Assembly (NCBI GenBank): GCA_900078775.1
Contig: LT549889.1
Location: forward strand, 2,108,001-2,172,000
DNA from: Mycolicibacterium aurum
Lineage (GTDB): Bacteria > Actinomycetota > Actinomycetes > Mycobacteriales > Mycobacteriaceae
Length of the DNA stretch: 64,000 nucleotides
Reading direction: 5' to 3'
Below are positions 1-10,547 of this stretch, piece by piece. The notes under the pieces are model-generated. The model ran no database searches and was not told the DNA's origin. It was given only the letters and a program-made list of their open reading frames with translations. A program made the translations under genes and the position numbers. Every line of letters starts with the position of its first letter. The first letter of the stretch is position 1.

Positions 1-1
1 C

Positions 2-1390
2 GCGTGGTTCTACTGGGCCCTCGGGGTGTCGCTCGGGCTGCCCGTCACCCTGATCGCGCTGACCGAGGTCCGTAATGCATTGGCGCGGCGCGGAAGTGGG
101 CTGGCCCGTGCCGTCGGGCTGATCCGCAACTACATCGTGCCGCTCGGCGCGCTGTTGCTGTTGTTGGTCAAGGCCAACGAGGTATCCGCGGAGGCCACCC
201 CGGTCCGGGTGATCGCCACCGCATTCGGCTTCATGGTGCTGATCCTGCTGCTGTCCGGGTTCAACGCCACCCTGTTCCAGGGCGCTCCGGATGGCTCCTG
301 GCGCAAGCGGATTCCGTCGATCTTCCTGGATGTGACCCGCTTCGTCGTCATCGCGATCGGCCTGGCGATGATCCTGTCCTACGTGTGGGGCGCCGATGTG
401 GGCGGACTGTTCACCGCGCTAGGGGTCACCTCGATCGTGCTCGGCCTGGCGTTGCAGAACGCGGTCGGCCAGATCGTCTCGGGACTGCTCCTGCTGTTCG
501 AACAGCCCTTCCAACTCGGTGACTGGCTGGACACGCCGTCCGCGCGCGGCCGGGTGGTCGAGGTGAACTGGCGCGCCACCCATATCGACACCGGTGGCGG
601 CGGTCTGCAGATCATGCCGAACTCGGTGCTGGCGGCGGCGTCGTTCACCAATCTCAGCCGTCCCCACGAGGACTATTCCATCTCTGTCACAAGTGTTTTC
701 GGGCTGCAGGACGCGCCCGACGAGGTGTGCGGCATGCTGGCCCGGGTGGCGGGCACGCTGCCGCACCTGCGCCCCGACGCCACACCGAAGGCGGTGGCCG
801 TGGGCGGACAGGAATACAAGACCACGATCCCATTGCGATCCCCCGCCGACGCCGGAGCGGCGCGCGCCACCTTCGTGCGCTGGATCTGGTACGCGTCGCG
901 ACGCGCCGAACTCCACCTCGACGAGGCCGAGGATGACTTCGCCGGCCCCGAGCGGGTGGCCGATGCGATGCGCGTGGTGGCGACCTCGCTGCGGCTCAAT
1001 CCGACCGAACTCGCCGAGATCGCACCGCATGTGCGGGTGACCCGGTACGGCACCGATGAGACGGTGCAGGTTCAGGGCGAGGTGCCGGCCCGGATGACGT
1101 TCGTGGTGGGCGGACGGGTACGGGTCGTCACCCGTCGCGAGGACGGATCGATGGTGGTCGTCGGCACCCTGGAGTCGGGCGATTTCCTCGGGCAGACCAC
1201 GTTGACCCGCGAGCCGGTGCTTGCCGCCGCGCACGCGCTCGAGGAGATCACCGTGCTGCAGATCGAACGCGATCAGCTCGAGGATCTCGTCATGCGCAAG
1301 CCGGCCCTGCTGCACGAGATCGGCCGCGCCATCGAGGAGCGCCGGGAGACGACGCGGCGCGTGCTGACCGCCGCGGACACCGTTCGATAA
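2..1390 (+). CDS. MscS-family mechanosensitive channel with C-terminal cyclic-nucleotide-binding-like domain (5' partial)
   Basis: The reading frame is open to the window edge, and the residues before the first possible start (GTG at 26) continue a hydrophobic segment, so the N-terminus lies outside. Several membrane helices fill roughly the first 150 residues. The MscS pore-helix and beta-domain signature follows (GVTSIVLGLALQNAVGQ, then FEQPFQLGDW). After about residue 335 comes a cNMP-binding-like barrel (FVVGGRVRVVTRREDGS, GDFLGQTTL). The family gates ions or osmolytes on membrane tension, and fused versions are proposed to respond to a ligand. Here the phosphate-binding cassette lacks the usual Glu and Arg (GQTTLTREP instead of GE..L....R.A), so cAMP binding is doubtful. 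It acts in the inner membrane. Confidence 0.85.
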   Translation, partial: AWFYWALGVSLGLPVTLIALTEVRNALARRGSGLARAVGLIRNYIVPLGALLLLLVKANEVSAEATPVRVIATAFGFMVLILLLSGFNATLFQGAPDGSWRKRIPSIFLDVTRFVVIAIGLAMILSYVWGADVGGLFTALGVTSIVLGLALQNAVGQIVSGLLLLFEQPFQLGDWLDTPSARGRVVEVNWRATHIDTGGGGLQIMPNSVLAAASFTNLSRPHEDYSISVTSVFGLQDAPDEVCGMLARVAGTLPHLRPDATPKAVAVGGQEYKTTIPLRSPADAGAARATFVRWIWYASRRAELHLDEAEDDFAGPERVADAMRVVATSLRLNPTELAEIAPHVRVTRYGTDETVQVQGEVPARMTFVVGGRVRVVTRREDGSMVVVGTLESGDFLGQTTLTREPVLAAAHALEEITVLQIERDQLEDLVMRKPALLHEIGRAIEERRETTRRVLTAADTVR

Positions 1391-1532
1391 ACGGCGAAAC
1401 CGCTGGCACGGGTCTCAACGCCGAGTCGTAATCGTTAGCAACCCGCGATCTGGACGCGCCGCCGTGTTACGCGTGTGACTGGTGTGGTGCGTGGTCAACT
1501 ACCTCACGAAGAAAGCAGCGGCGATTGCTTAA

Positions 1533-2558
<1,026 letters not shown>

Positions 2559-2581
2559 CAACCCAGCTCGACCATCGAACC

Positions 2582-2620
2582 CAGGAAGCCTGCCGTCGCC
2601 CCCGAACGGCAGGCTTCCTG
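2582..2620 (+). terminator. Rho-independent-type terminator after the Ag85 gene
   Basis: A perfect 15-bp stem (2582-2596 with 2606-2620) closes a 9-base loop and is followed by CTTT. It sits 23 bases after the Ag85 stop codon. The short T tract is usual for mycobacterial terminators. Confidence 0.85.
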
Positions 2621-2663
2621 CTTTGGTGCGCACGAGGATTACTTGTCGGGGGGTCGATCTACG

Positions 2664-2679
2664 CTGAACATATGTTCGA
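2664..2679 (+). promoter_or_regulatory. LexA-binding SOS box over the start of the 13E12 nuclease gene
   Basis: CTGAACATATGTTCGA contains the perfect palindrome GAACATATGTTC and matches the mycobacterial SOS box TCGAAC-N4-GTTCGA at 14 of 16 positions. The start codon ATG 2672 lies inside the box, so bound LexA would block transcription at the start. 13E12-family genes of M. tuberculosis are known LexA targets with similarly placed boxes. Confidence 0.85.
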
Positions 2680-4066
2680 AGATCGAGGTGCGCTGGCCCA
2701 CCTCGATGCAGCGCGTGACGAGCTCACCGCCGAACGCAGGGCGGTGGCCCACAAGCTGGTGGCGGCCGGGAAGTTCGCGTTGGTCCGGATGGCCGAGCTC
2801 GGTAACGGTCATGAGGACTGGATCGTCGACGACTGGGAGCTGGTCGCCGCGGAACTGGGTGTCGAACTCGGGATCAGCCGGGGCCGGGCCTGCACGCAGA
2901 TCACCCATGGCCGTGATCTGATCCAGCGGTTGCCGGCGTTCGCGGAGGTCTTCCTGACCGTGGTCGTGGACCTGCGGGTGTTCCTGGCGATCTTCCATCG
3001 CACCGCGCTGATCACCGATCCCGACATCATGGCCGTCATCGACGCTCAGGTCGCGGCTGCGGCACCGTCCTGGAATGCCCTCTCGGATGACCGGATCGCC
3101 GAGCTGGTGGACTGGATGGTGGTCGATGTCGACCCGGACGCGGTGCGCCGGGCCAGGCAACGCCGGCGCTCCCGCTACATCACGGTCGAGCCCATCGGCG
3201 ACGGCCTGGTCGAGATCCATGGTCGTGTCGACGCCGCCAAGGGCGCCTTCTGCGACCAGCAGCTCGACGCGCTGGCCCGGACTGTGTGCGCGGATGACCC
3301 GCGATCGCTGGATGAGCGCCGCGCCGACGCCATCGAACCGTTGACTTCGGGCGCCAACAGCATCCCTTGCCTGTGTGGCAGGGCCACCTGCCCGGCCGCC
3401 GGTGACGATGCACCGCGCGGGCAGATCGTCATCCATGTGCTGGCCAACCAGGGCACCGTCACCGGGGAGTCCGAGCGTCCGGCCCTGTTGCCCGGCTACG
3501 GCACGATCCCCGCCGAGCAGGTGCGCGAGATGGCCGCGACAGCCACCGTGGCACCCGTGGCCGACCCGCAGCGGCTGGTCGTCGAGGGCGGGCACAAACC
3601 GTCGAAGAAGCTGACCGATTTCCTGCACTGTCGTGATCTGTGCTGCCGCTGGCCCGGGTGCACCGCACCGGCGGTGCGCTGCGACGTCGAGCACACCACG
3701 CCGTGGCCGTATGGGCCCACCCATCCGTCCAACACCAAGCTGTACTGCCGAATCCACCATCTCATCAAGACCTTTCACTGCGGTCCGGGCGGCTGGCGAG
3801 ACCAGCAGCATCCCGACGGCACCATCACCCTCACCGCCCCGAGCGGGCGCACCTACACCACCGAACCCGGCGGGAGGCTGTTCTTTCCCCAGTTGGCCAG
3901 CCCGACCGCCACATTGGTGCTGCCCCCGGATCCGCCACCCAACCCGCACCTGGAACTCGCCGCACCCAGACGTGCCCGCACCCGCGCCAAGCAGCGGGCC
4001 TACCGGATCGCGCACGAACGCGCCCGCAACCGGGCGCACTACGAGGCCGACCCGCCGCCCTTCTAA
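2672..4066 (+). CDS. 13E12 repeat family protein: DUF222 plus HNH endonuclease
   Basis: A 464-aa protein with an N-terminal DUF222 domain (about residues 1-290) and a C-terminal HNH domain. The HNH region shows CxxxDLxCRWPGC, then DVEHTTPWPYGPTH and LYCRIHHLIKT, the expected metal and catalytic His/Asn/His set. The tail is basic and Pro/Arg-rich. These proteins are multi-copy in mycobacteria; they are predicted DNA nucleases and their exact role is unproven. The reading frame is open further upstream inside the Ag85 gene, but ATG 2672 follows the Ag85 terminator and lies in the SOS box. The start therefore fits a DNA-damage-induced transcript that is leaderless or nearly so. Confidence 0.9.
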   Translation: MFEDRGALAHLDAARDELTAERRAVAHKLVAAGKFALVRMAELGNGHEDWIVDDWELVAAELGVELGISRGRACTQITHGRDLIQRLPAFAEVFLTVVVDLRVFLAIFHRTALITDPDIMAVIDAQVAAAAPSWNALSDDRIAELVDWMVVDVDPDAVRRARQRRRSRYITVEPIGDGLVEIHGRVDAAKGAFCDQQLDALARTVCADDPRSLDERRADAIEPLTSGANSIPCLCGRATCPAAGDDAPRGQIVIHVLANQGTVTGESERPALLPGYGTIPAEQVREMAATATVAPVADPQRLVVEGGHKPSKKLTDFLHCRDLCCRWPGCTAPAVRCDVEHTTPWPYGPTHPSNTKLYCRIHHLIKTFHCGPGGWRDQQHPDGTITLTAPSGRTYTTEPGGRLFFPQLASPTATLVLPPDPPPNPHLELAAPRRARTRAKQRAYRIAHERARNRAHYEADPPPF

Positions 4067-4141
4067 GCCACCGAACGAAAAGTCCCCGGCCGGGCGGTAT
4101 TTCGGGGGGCGGATCCCCCGCGCCGGCCCTACAGTGAGCCG

Positions 4142-4597
4142 ATGTCAGCCAGTGAGCCGGTGCCGGCCGAGCCCGCCCCGACGGTGCACGTCCAACATCG
4201 CGTCGATCCAGGCGCACTCGCGCTGGCCACCGTCGGCGGTGCGGTCGCCTTCATCTTCGCCGGCGACGACTGGGATGTGCTGGCCGTCGTCATCGGGTTG
4301 ATGCTGCTGTTGATCCTGCTGGCCCACCACCACCCCGCCCCGACCGTGCGCACGCCGCGAGCCTGGTTGCTGCGCGGCGCATTCGGGGCCACCACCGGGC
4401 TGGCGTTGTCGATCGCCGTCGCCCCGGCCATCCAGTTCGGCATCATCGGCCCGTTCTTCCACACCGAAGACGAGGAGGGCTACTCGTTCGACGCGTGGCA
4501 CACCACGGTGGCGTTGTCGGTGGTGTGGTTGGTGGCCGCGGTACTGCTGGCGGTGTTCGAACCGAAGATCGCGCGCTGGCTGGACCGGGTTCGGTAG
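4142..4597 (+). CDS. Small polytopic membrane protein, function unknown
   Basis: A 151-aa protein with about four hydrophobic helices: two in residues 25-62, one around 80-105 and one around 125-143. A short acidic loop (HTEDEEGYSFD) separates the last two. The N-terminus is Pro/Ala-rich and cytoplasmic by charge. I recognise no motif that gives a function. It ends one base before the convergent PAS-ANTAR gene, so it is probably a single-gene unit. Confidence 0.7.
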   Translation: MSASEPVPAEPAPTVHVQHRVDPGALALATVGGAVAFIFAGDDWDVLAVVIGLMLLLILLAHHHPAPTVRTPRAWLLRGAFGATTGLALSIAVAPAIQFGIIGPFFHTEDEEGYSFDAWHTTVALSVVWLVAAVLLAVFEPKIARWLDRVR

Positions 4598-4598
4598 T

Positions 4599-5267
4599 TC
4601 AGCCCGGCGCCTGCCCGATCCGCAGGTGCGCCGTCATGAGCAGATTGTCGAACGTCTCCCGGTCCGGAAGTTCCTGCCCGCCGCCGGCGGAGCGGAAATC
4701 CGCCATCAGCTGCTCGGCCAGGGCCCGCAGCTTGACGTTGGCCTCCTGGGACCGCCACCGCAACAGGTCGAACGCGGCCTCGGCGTCGATCCGGTACACG
4801 ACACACAGCACCCCCTTGACCTGCTCGATGATCGCCCGCTGATCGGTGATCTCGGCGACGGCATCGGTGATCGACTGCTCGCGTCCCGGTGTCACGTCGA
4901 TGTAGAACCCGTGGGTGCCGACGACCTCGTCGCCGTCGGTGATGGGTTGGCTCAGCACCAGCACCTCGCGGATCTCCCCCGTCTCGGTGACGATCCGGTG
5001 CCGGGTGCAGAAGGCCCTGTGCGACACCAGGATCTCGCCCAGCGTCGCGGCGACCCGCGCACGGTCCTCGGGATGTTTGTGCTCGAGCACCATCTCGGTG
5101 GTCGGTTTGGTGGTGCCCGGCGCGTAGCCGTGCATGTTCTCGACCTCCGGCGACCACTCCCAGCGTTCATCGGCAAAGAAGAACCGGTACCGGCCGATGC
5201 GTTGCGGGATACCGCCCGCCAGCGCCTGCTCGACCGGTGTCACCTCGATTGCATCACCTGCGCTCAC
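4599..5267 (-). CDS. PAS-ANTAR domain protein, putative transcription antiterminator
   Basis: The PAS fold spans roughly residues 20-130 (RFFFADERWEWSPEVENMHG, then a PAC-like stretch ending in GTHGFYIDVT). An ANTAR RNA-binding domain spans about 140-200 (AIIEQVKGVLCVVYRIDAEA, then NVKLRALAEQL). ANTAR proteins bind paired hexanucleotide hairpins in nascent RNA and suppress termination; here a PAS sensor would replace the usual phosphorylation input. GTG 5267 gives a 222-aa protein that starts just before the PAS region. The frame stays open to 5375, but that extension is low-complexity and overlaps the neighbouring permease gene. No target hairpin was identified. Confidence 0.85.
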   Translation of the reverse strand: MSAGDAIEVTPVEQALAGGIPQRIGRYRFFFADERWEWSPEVENMHGYAPGTTKPTTEMVLEHKHPEDRARVAATLGEILVSHRAFCTRHRIVTETGEIREVLVLSQPITDGDEVVGTHGFYIDVTPGREQSITDAVAEITDQRAIIEQVKGVLCVVYRIDAEAAFDLLRWRSQEANVKLRALAEQLMADFRSAGGGQELPDRETFDNLLMTAHLRIGQAPG

Positions 5268-5313
5268 GACAGCAAATGTAATGGATCGAGGTGCCACCGG
5301 TCGGCGGATGGGC

Positions 5314-6735
5314 TCAGTCCCGGACGCTCGCCGCGGCCCGGTCGCGCCGTTGCACGAACCACCACAGCACCACACCGGCGGCCAGGATCGACAGGGCGAT
5401 GCCGAGTTCGAGCACCCCGCCGTAGCCGGTGACCGAGAACCCGGTGGCGCCGACCACGAGCATCACCGCCAGCAGCACCGCCAGCGCGATCGAGGCCGGC
5501 ACGAACGCCCGGGGCAGCCGAATCGGCCGCGGGGCGTCGGGGCGGTCCTTGCGCAGCAGCGCGAAACCGGACACGGCCAGCACGTGGGCCAGGATGTAGC
5601 CCAGGTTGCCGGTGACGATGATGGCCAGCGGCTGCTGCAGCACCACCAGCAGGACGATGTTGAGCACCAGCATCACGTTGAGCGCACGCACCGGCACCCC
5701 GCGCCGGTTGAGCTTGCCCATGGCACGCACCGTGATGCCCTCCTTGCCCATGTTGAACAGCACCCGCGAGGCGTCGGCGACCGACGTCAACATCACCAGC
5801 AGCAGCGAGGCGATCAGGCACAGCACCATGACGTCCGCCCCGGCCCCGGTCAGCTTCGAGAAACTCGCGACGAAGAAGGTGGACGGATCCTCGGCGATGG
5901 CTTCCTCACCGGCGAAACCACCGAGGGTGAGCGGCACCAGGAAGAACACGCCCAGGCAGAACAACGCGGATGCCCGGATCGCCCGCGAGGTGTCACGCAC
6001 CGGATCGCGGTACTCAGAGGAGAAAGTGGCACAGACCTCGATACCCAGTGTCGTCCAGGCCATCACGTACAACCACACGATCGCGGTGTGCAGGCCCTCC
6101 AGGCCGTGCAGGTTCCAGGTCAGGTCCATCGGCGCCCAGTCGGCGCTGAACAGCGGCAGCACGACGAACACGGTCAGCGGGATCATCAGGATCGCCGCCG
6201 TGACGTAGACGAACGCCATGGTGACCCGCACCCCGATGATGTTGACGGCGTACAGCGCGAAGATCACGATGAGCCCGATGAGGATCGGGAAGCTCAGGTG
6301 CAGCGGGCCGAAGTCGACGCTCCACTGCTGGTCCGGGAACCACTGGGACTGCACCAGCAGGCCGGTGAACGAACCGTAGGTCGCCAGATTGGATCCCCAC
6401 GGCAGCCAGTACCCGACGCCCGCCAGGGGCGCGAACCACGGCACCCGCTTCTTCCACGCCTCGGCCGCGTAGCCGGAGATGCCGCCGGATGCATTGGGGA
6501 ACATGGCCGCCAGCTCGATGTAGATCCAGTTGACCGCCAATGAGATCGCCATCGAGATCGCCCACAGCACGGCCGCACCCCAGCCGCCGAGCCCGGCGAT
6601 CGAGGCACCCAGCGTCGCGACGAGCGCGGCCGGCATGGTCATCGCCATCGCGAAGCCGTCGAACCAGCGCATCTTGCGCGGTAACACCTCGGCGTCTACC
6701 GAATGCAGCGGCGGCGCATCGTCATTCAGGGTCAT
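5314..6735 (-). CDS. APC-superfamily amino acid / polyamine permease
   Basis: A 473-aa integral membrane transporter with about twelve helices. The N-terminal APC signature is visible (FDGFAMAMTMPAALVATLGA, then NASGGISGYAAEAWKK). ATG 6735 follows GGAG at good spacing; the TTG just before it is not preferred. It lies 103 bases downstream of an aldehyde dehydrogenase that itself follows an amine oxidase, so the likely cargo is a polyamine, amino acid or amino-sugar-like amine destined for oxidation. The substrate cannot be read from the sequence. Confidence 0.85.
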   Translation of the reverse strand: MTLNDDAPPLHSVDAEVLPRKMRWFDGFAMAMTMPAALVATLGASIAGLGGWGAAVLWAISMAISLAVNWIYIELAAMFPNASGGISGYAAEAWKKRVPWFAPLAGVGYWLPWGSNLATYGSFTGLLVQSQWFPDQQWSVDFGPLHLSFPILIGLIVIFALYAVNIIGVRVTMAFVYVTAAILMIPLTVFVVLPLFSADWAPMDLTWNLHGLEGLHTAIVWLYVMAWTTLGIEVCATFSSEYRDPVRDTSRAIRASALFCLGVFFLVPLTLGGFAGEEAIAEDPSTFFVASFSKLTGAGADVMVLCLIASLLLVMLTSVADASRVLFNMGKEGITVRAMGKLNRRGVPVRALNVMLVLNIVLLVVLQQPLAIIVTGNLGYILAHVLAVSGFALLRKDRPDAPRPIRLPRAFVPASIALAVLLAVMLVVGATGFSVTGYGGVLELGIALSILAAGVVLWWFVQRRDRAAASVRD

Positions 6736-6838
6736 CAAGATCTCCAGATCGAACGGGAATCGGGCACGGCGTCAGAGCCGGCGTCGCCTCATCGCGGCGC
6801 CGGATGATTCTTCGGAATCTGTTGAGCGGTGGTTATTT

Positions 6839-8296
6839 TCAGGACGGACGGAAGGAGTCGTGAGCGGCCCGTGGCGCATGCTTGACCATGATGTGCCGGG
6901 CGACTGTGTACTCGGCGACCGCGGCCTGGCTCATGTCCTTGCCGAAGCCGCTGGCCTTCACACCACCATGCGGTGCCTCCGACGCGATCGGCAGATGGTC
7001 GTTGACCCAGGTCACGCCGGCCTCGATGGCGTGCGCGGTGCGCAATGCGCGCGCCACATCGGTGGTCCACACCGAGGACGCCAAACCGTAGCGGGAGTCG
7101 TTGGCCAGTCGGATCGCCTCCGCCTCGTCGCGGAACGGCAGAACCACCAGCACCGGGCCGAAGACCTCGTCCTGGACGATCTCGGCGGACTGTTCGGCAC
7201 CGGTGATCAGAGTGGGCGGGTAGTAGGCGCCCGGACCGTCGGGCAGCACACCGCCGGCCCGCACGGTGGCGCCCGCCGCGACGGCGCGTTCGACGAAGCC
7301 GTGGACCCGGGCCCGGTGTTCGGTGCTGATCAACGGACCGATGTCGGTCGAGCAGTCGTGCGGGTCGCCGACCCGGATGGCATCCAACGCGCCCGCCAAC
7401 CGGTCCACGAGGTCGTCGAGGATCGACGCGTGCGCGTACACCCGGGTGGCGGCGGTGCAGTCCTGTCCGGAGTTGTACGTCGCACCCATCGCGATGCCGT
7501 GCGCGGCATCGTCGAGGTGTGCATCCTCGAACACCAGACACGGTGCCTTGCCGCCGAGTTCGAGATGCACCCGGGCGCCGCGCAGCGATGCCGTCGACAT
7601 CACCTGACGCCCGGCCCGGGTGGAGCCGGTGATGGAGACGAGTTGCACCCGCTCATCGGCGACCAGCGCCTCACCGACGGTCTGGTCGCCGGTCACGACC
7701 TCCAGCACACCCGGCGGGATACCGGCCTCGATTGCCAACTCGGCGAGGTAGAGCGTGCTCGTCGGCGTCGTCGGTGCGGGTTTGATGACGATGGTGTTGC
7801 CCGCCGCCAGGGCCGGCCCGATCTTCCACAGCCCCATGATCATCGGGAAGTTCCACGGCGCGATCCCGACCACCGGACCGACCGGCCTGCGCACGATCAT
7901 CGAGGTGTAGCCCTCGCTGAGCAGACCCGCGCCGGTCTCCTCCAGCGAGCGGCCGGCACCGGCGAAGAACCTCAGATTATCTGTGCCGAAAGGAAGTTCG
8001 CCGTCCCGGAAGACCGCCTCGGGCTTGCCGGTCTCGGCCACCTCGATCGCGGTCAGCTCGGCGGCGTGCGCGTCGATGAGGTCGGCCCAGCGCAGCAGCA
8101 CCCGGGCCCGCTCCCCGGCAGTACGCCGCGACCACTGCGGGAAGGCCTCCGCGGCCGCGGTGACGGCCTGTTCGGCCTCTGCGACGGTGGCCTCGACGAT
8201 GGTGGCCGTCGGTTCCCCGGTCGCCGGATCGATCAGTGTCCGCTCCGCCCCGGAACCGGCGACCCGTGCGCCGCGGTGAAATCGTCCTGTGGTCAT
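6839..8296 (-). CDS. NAD(P)-dependent aldehyde dehydrogenase (aminobutyraldehyde dehydrogenase-like)
   Basis: A 485-aa aldehyde dehydrogenase. It has the Rossmann cofactor region ([34 protein letters not shown]), the general-base Glu in LELGGK and the nucleophilic Cys in SGQDCTA. The usual C-terminal EVFGPV and substrate-channel segments are present. ATG 8296 has GAGGAG just upstream and starts 10 bases after the oxidase gene stops. In this order (oxidase, dehydrogenase, permease) it would oxidise the aldehyde released by the amine oxidase, as PuuC/PatD do with gamma-aminobutyraldehyde. The exact aldehyde is inferred. Confidence 0.9.
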   Translation of the reverse strand: MTTGRFHRGARVAGSGAERTLIDPATGEPTATIVEATVAEAEQAVTAAAEAFPQWSRRTAGERARVLLRWADLIDAHAAELTAIEVAETGKPEAVFRDGELPFGTDNLRFFAGAGRSLEETGAGLLSEGYTSMIVRRPVGPVVGIAPWNFPMIMGLWKIGPALAAGNTIVIKPAPTTPTSTLYLAELAIEAGIPPGVLEVVTGDQTVGEALVADERVQLVSITGSTRAGRQVMSTASLRGARVHLELGGKAPCLVFEDAHLDDAAHGIAMGATYNSGQDCTAATRVYAHASILDDLVDRLAGALDAIRVGDPHDCSTDIGPLISTEHRARVHGFVERAVAAGATVRAGGVLPDGPGAYYPPTLITGAEQSAEIVQDEVFGPVLVVLPFRDEAEAIRLANDSRYGLASSVWTTDVARALRTAHAIEAGVTWVNDHLPIASEAPHGGVKASGFGKDMSQAAVAEYTVARHIMVKHAPRAAHDSFRPS

Positions 8297-8306
8297 GCCA
8301 CACTCC

Positions 8307-9707
8307 TCAACTGTTGAAGCCCACACCGAAGCGGTCGAGTGTGCGCAAAAGGATTCCCCGGCGGCCGGTTTCGTCTTCACGGGCCAGCGCCGCGCGGGTC
8401 AGTTCGACCGCCGGCCAGCGCAGCGGTTCGGGCGGGAACGGCACCGCCGTGCCGGTGACGGCCTTGAGCCGGGTCCGTTCTGTCTCGCGTCCGGTCAGCA
8501 GATCGAGCGCCACCCGGGCGCCGAAGCGCGTGGATGCCACCCCGAGGCCGGTGAAGCCGACCGCATACGCCAGCCGGCCGCCGAATGCGGTGCCGAAGAT
8601 CGGGGTGAACCTACTGGTGGTGTCGATGACCCCGCCCCAGCGGTGGGTGAACGGGACCTCCGCCAATTGCGGGAACGTCTCCCGGAAATGCTGCGCCAGC
8701 AGCCGATGGGACCGATCCCGCAGTTCCAGTTCGGGCGCCACGGCATTGCCGAAGTGGTAGATCGCGTCGTATCCGCCCCACACGATGCGGTCGTCGCGGG
8801 TGCGGCGGAAGTAGTGGAACTGATTGCCGGCGTCGGTGAGACCCTGGTTCTGTGTCCAGCCGACCGAGGCGAGCTGATCGGCGGTCAGCGGTGCGGTCGC
8901 CAGCACGTAGTCATAGACCGGCATGATCCAGTTGCTGAGCCGTCGCAGCAGCGGGCGGTACGCGTTGGAGGCCAGCACGACGTGCGTGGCGTCCACCTCG
9001 CCGTGGGCGCTGCGCACCGTGAGATTGCCGCCGGTACGGGTGATCCCGGTGGCCGCGGTGCCCTCGAAGATCCGGGCTCCCATCTCCTCGGCGACCCGGC
9101 GCATACCCAGGACCAGGGCCATCGGGTCCACCAGCCCGCCGCCTCGGATGCGCAGCCCGGCGAGAAAGGCGCTGGTGTGGATGTCGGCGCGCACCTCGTC
9201 GCGGTCGAGGAATTCGACGTCCTCACCGTGGCGGGTGTAGCTGGGCACGGCGTTGCGCAGCGCCTCGACCTCGTGCGGGGTGCGGGCCAGGGTCGTCTTG
9301 CCGACCATGCGCAGGTCGGCATCGATGTTGTTGCGCTGCACGAACTCTGCGATCTGCGCAACGTTCTCCCGGCCGAGCCGCTGGAGTTCGTCGAGTTCGT
9401 CCGGCCACATCGCTTCCCCGTGGGCGATGCCGTGGGTCAGCGATTCGGAGACGAATCCGCCGTTGCGGCCCGAGGCGGCCGCCCCCACCCACGACTGTTC
9501 GAGGATGACGACCCGGCGGCCCGGGTGCTCGGCGAGCGCCTCGATCGCGGCCCACAGGCCGGTGTAACCGCCGCCGACGATGACGAGGTCGGCGGTCACC
9601 CTTCCGCGCAGCGGTTCGGTGCACGCCCCGGTGCGCACACCGTCCCACCACACGGGACGGGGCTCGGCATCGCGCAGCTCGTCCTTCGGCCGGTCGGGGG
9701 TCGTCAT
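8307..9707 (-). CDS. FAD-dependent amine oxidase (DAO family, PuuB-like)
   Basis: A 466-aa flavoprotein of the D-amino-acid-oxidase fold. The dinucleotide-binding motif is VIVGGGYTGLWAA, followed by the PuuB-type signature GAAASGRNGGFVSE. The late FAD segment (YAVGFTGLGVASTRFGA) is also typical. The family includes gamma-glutamylputrescine oxidase and similar amine oxidases that produce an aldehyde, ammonia and peroxide. ATG 9707 has GGAG nine bases upstream. It is first in a minus-strand operon and divergent from a TetR gene. No gamma-glutamylpolyamine synthetase or hydrolase gene is nearby, so this may not be the canonical Puu pathway. Confidence 0.87.
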   Translation of the reverse strand: MTTPDRPKDELRDAEPRPVWWDGVRTGACTEPLRGRVTADLVIVGGGYTGLWAAIEALAEHPGRRVVILEQSWVGAAASGRNGGFVSESLTHGIAHGEAMWPDELDELQRLGRENVAQIAEFVQRNNIDADLRMVGKTTLARTPHEVEALRNAVPSYTRHGEDVEFLDRDEVRADIHTSAFLAGLRIRGGGLVDPMALVLGMRRVAEEMGARIFEGTAATGITRTGGNLTVRSAHGEVDATHVVLASNAYRPLLRRLSNWIMPVYDYVLATAPLTADQLASVGWTQNQGLTDAGNQFHYFRRTRDDRIVWGGYDAIYHFGNAVAPELELRDRSHRLLAQHFRETFPQLAEVPFTHRWGGVIDTTSRFTPIFGTAFGGRLAYAVGFTGLGVASTRFGARVALDLLTGRETERTRLKAVTGTAVPFPPEPLRWPAVELTRAALAREDETGRRGILLRTLDRFGVGFNS

Positions 9708-9783
9708 GGGATGGGGCTCCATCGTGGATCGGATCGGTGCACCGGCTGTCCGGCGACGAATGTCTGGACGATAGTTGCACTGC

Positions 9784-9859
9784 TATTCAAAGTTGGCAAC
9801 ACATAACTTCGCATGTCAGGAGACATCGCACTGTAAAACCTGAGTAACTGTTCAAAGTT
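9784..9859. promoter_or_regulatory. Divergent control region with repeated TTCAAAGTT, candidate TetR operators
   Basis: The 216-base gap between the oxidase and TetR genes is AT-richer than its surroundings. It carries two identical TTCAAAGTT copies, at 9784-9792 and 9851-9859. The second lies in AACTGTTCAAAGTT, which has AACT/AGTT inverted ends; the first is flanked by TTGC and GCAA. A TetR dimer binding both could control both operons. This is inferred from position and repetition only. Confidence 0.45.
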
Positions 9860-9923
9860 TGTCTGGCCGTTTCCGCCGATCTTTGGCACAGTGACACCCG
9901 ACAGACCCAGGAGGAGGTGAGCG

Positions 9924-10547
9924 ATGGCGGTGAGCCGCACCGAACGGCGCGCGAACCTGCTCGACGCCGCGCAGCGCGCGGTGATGAAGCACGGCGCGGA
10001 CGTCCAGCTCAACCAGGTGGCGGCCGAGGCCGGGCTCACCTCGGGCGCGGTGCTTTATCACTTCCCCGATGTGCAGACCCTGCTGGTGGAGGCCAACCGG
10101 GCCGGCATGGAACGCTTCTACGACGAACGGCTGCGCCGCATCGAAGGGGTCGCCGAGCCCGACCGCAAGCTGGTGCTGACCATCGAGTCCGGCCTGCCGG
10201 TCGATTCCGACGATCCCGCGGTCAAGCTGCTGTGTGAACTCGGCGGAGCCGCCGGCCGCTACCCCACCTACGCCGTGCTGCTCACCGCGCTGTACGACCG
10301 GCAGGTGGCGATGTACCAGGTGATCCTGGAATCCGGTGCCGCACAGGGGGTCTTCACGCTGACCTCACCGTCGCTGACCATCGCCCGCAACATCGTGGCT
10401 CTGGAGGACGCCTACGGCTACCGCATGGTGGCCCGTCACCCGAGCCTGGACGCCGACGCGTCCATCGAACTGATCCTCGACTACGCGCGGGTGGCAACCG
10501 GCCACCCACTGCCCCGCCGTGACCCCGGTGAAAGGACGTCATCATGA
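9924..10547 (+). CDS. TetR-family regulator (BetI-like)
   Basis: A 207-aa TetR protein. The N-terminal helix-turn-helix is clear (residues about 8-55: VQLNQVAAEAGLTSGAVLYH, then FPDVQTLLVEA), and the longer C-terminal ligand domain resembles the BetI-type class. AGGAGGTG lies six bases before ATG 9924. It is divergent from the amine-oxidase operon and overlaps the following glycosyltransferase by four bases (ATGA). Its position predicts that it represses both its own operon and the divergent one, with a ligand that links the two. Confidence 0.9.
   Translation: MAVSRTERRANLLDAAQRAVMKHGADVQLNQVAAEAGLTSGAVLYHFPDVQTLLVEANRAGMERFYDERLRRIEGVAEPDRKLVLTIESGLPVDSDDPAVKLLCELGGAAGRYPTYAVLLTALYDRQVAMYQVILESGAAQGVFTLTSPSLTIARNIVALEDAYGYRMVARHPSLDADASIELILDYARVATGHPLPRRDPGERTSS

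Noticed and set aside
4095..4120. GGGGG/CCCCC hairpin between the 13E12 gene and the small membrane protein gene
   Set aside because: A five-base stem with no T run; likely chance in GC-rich DNA.
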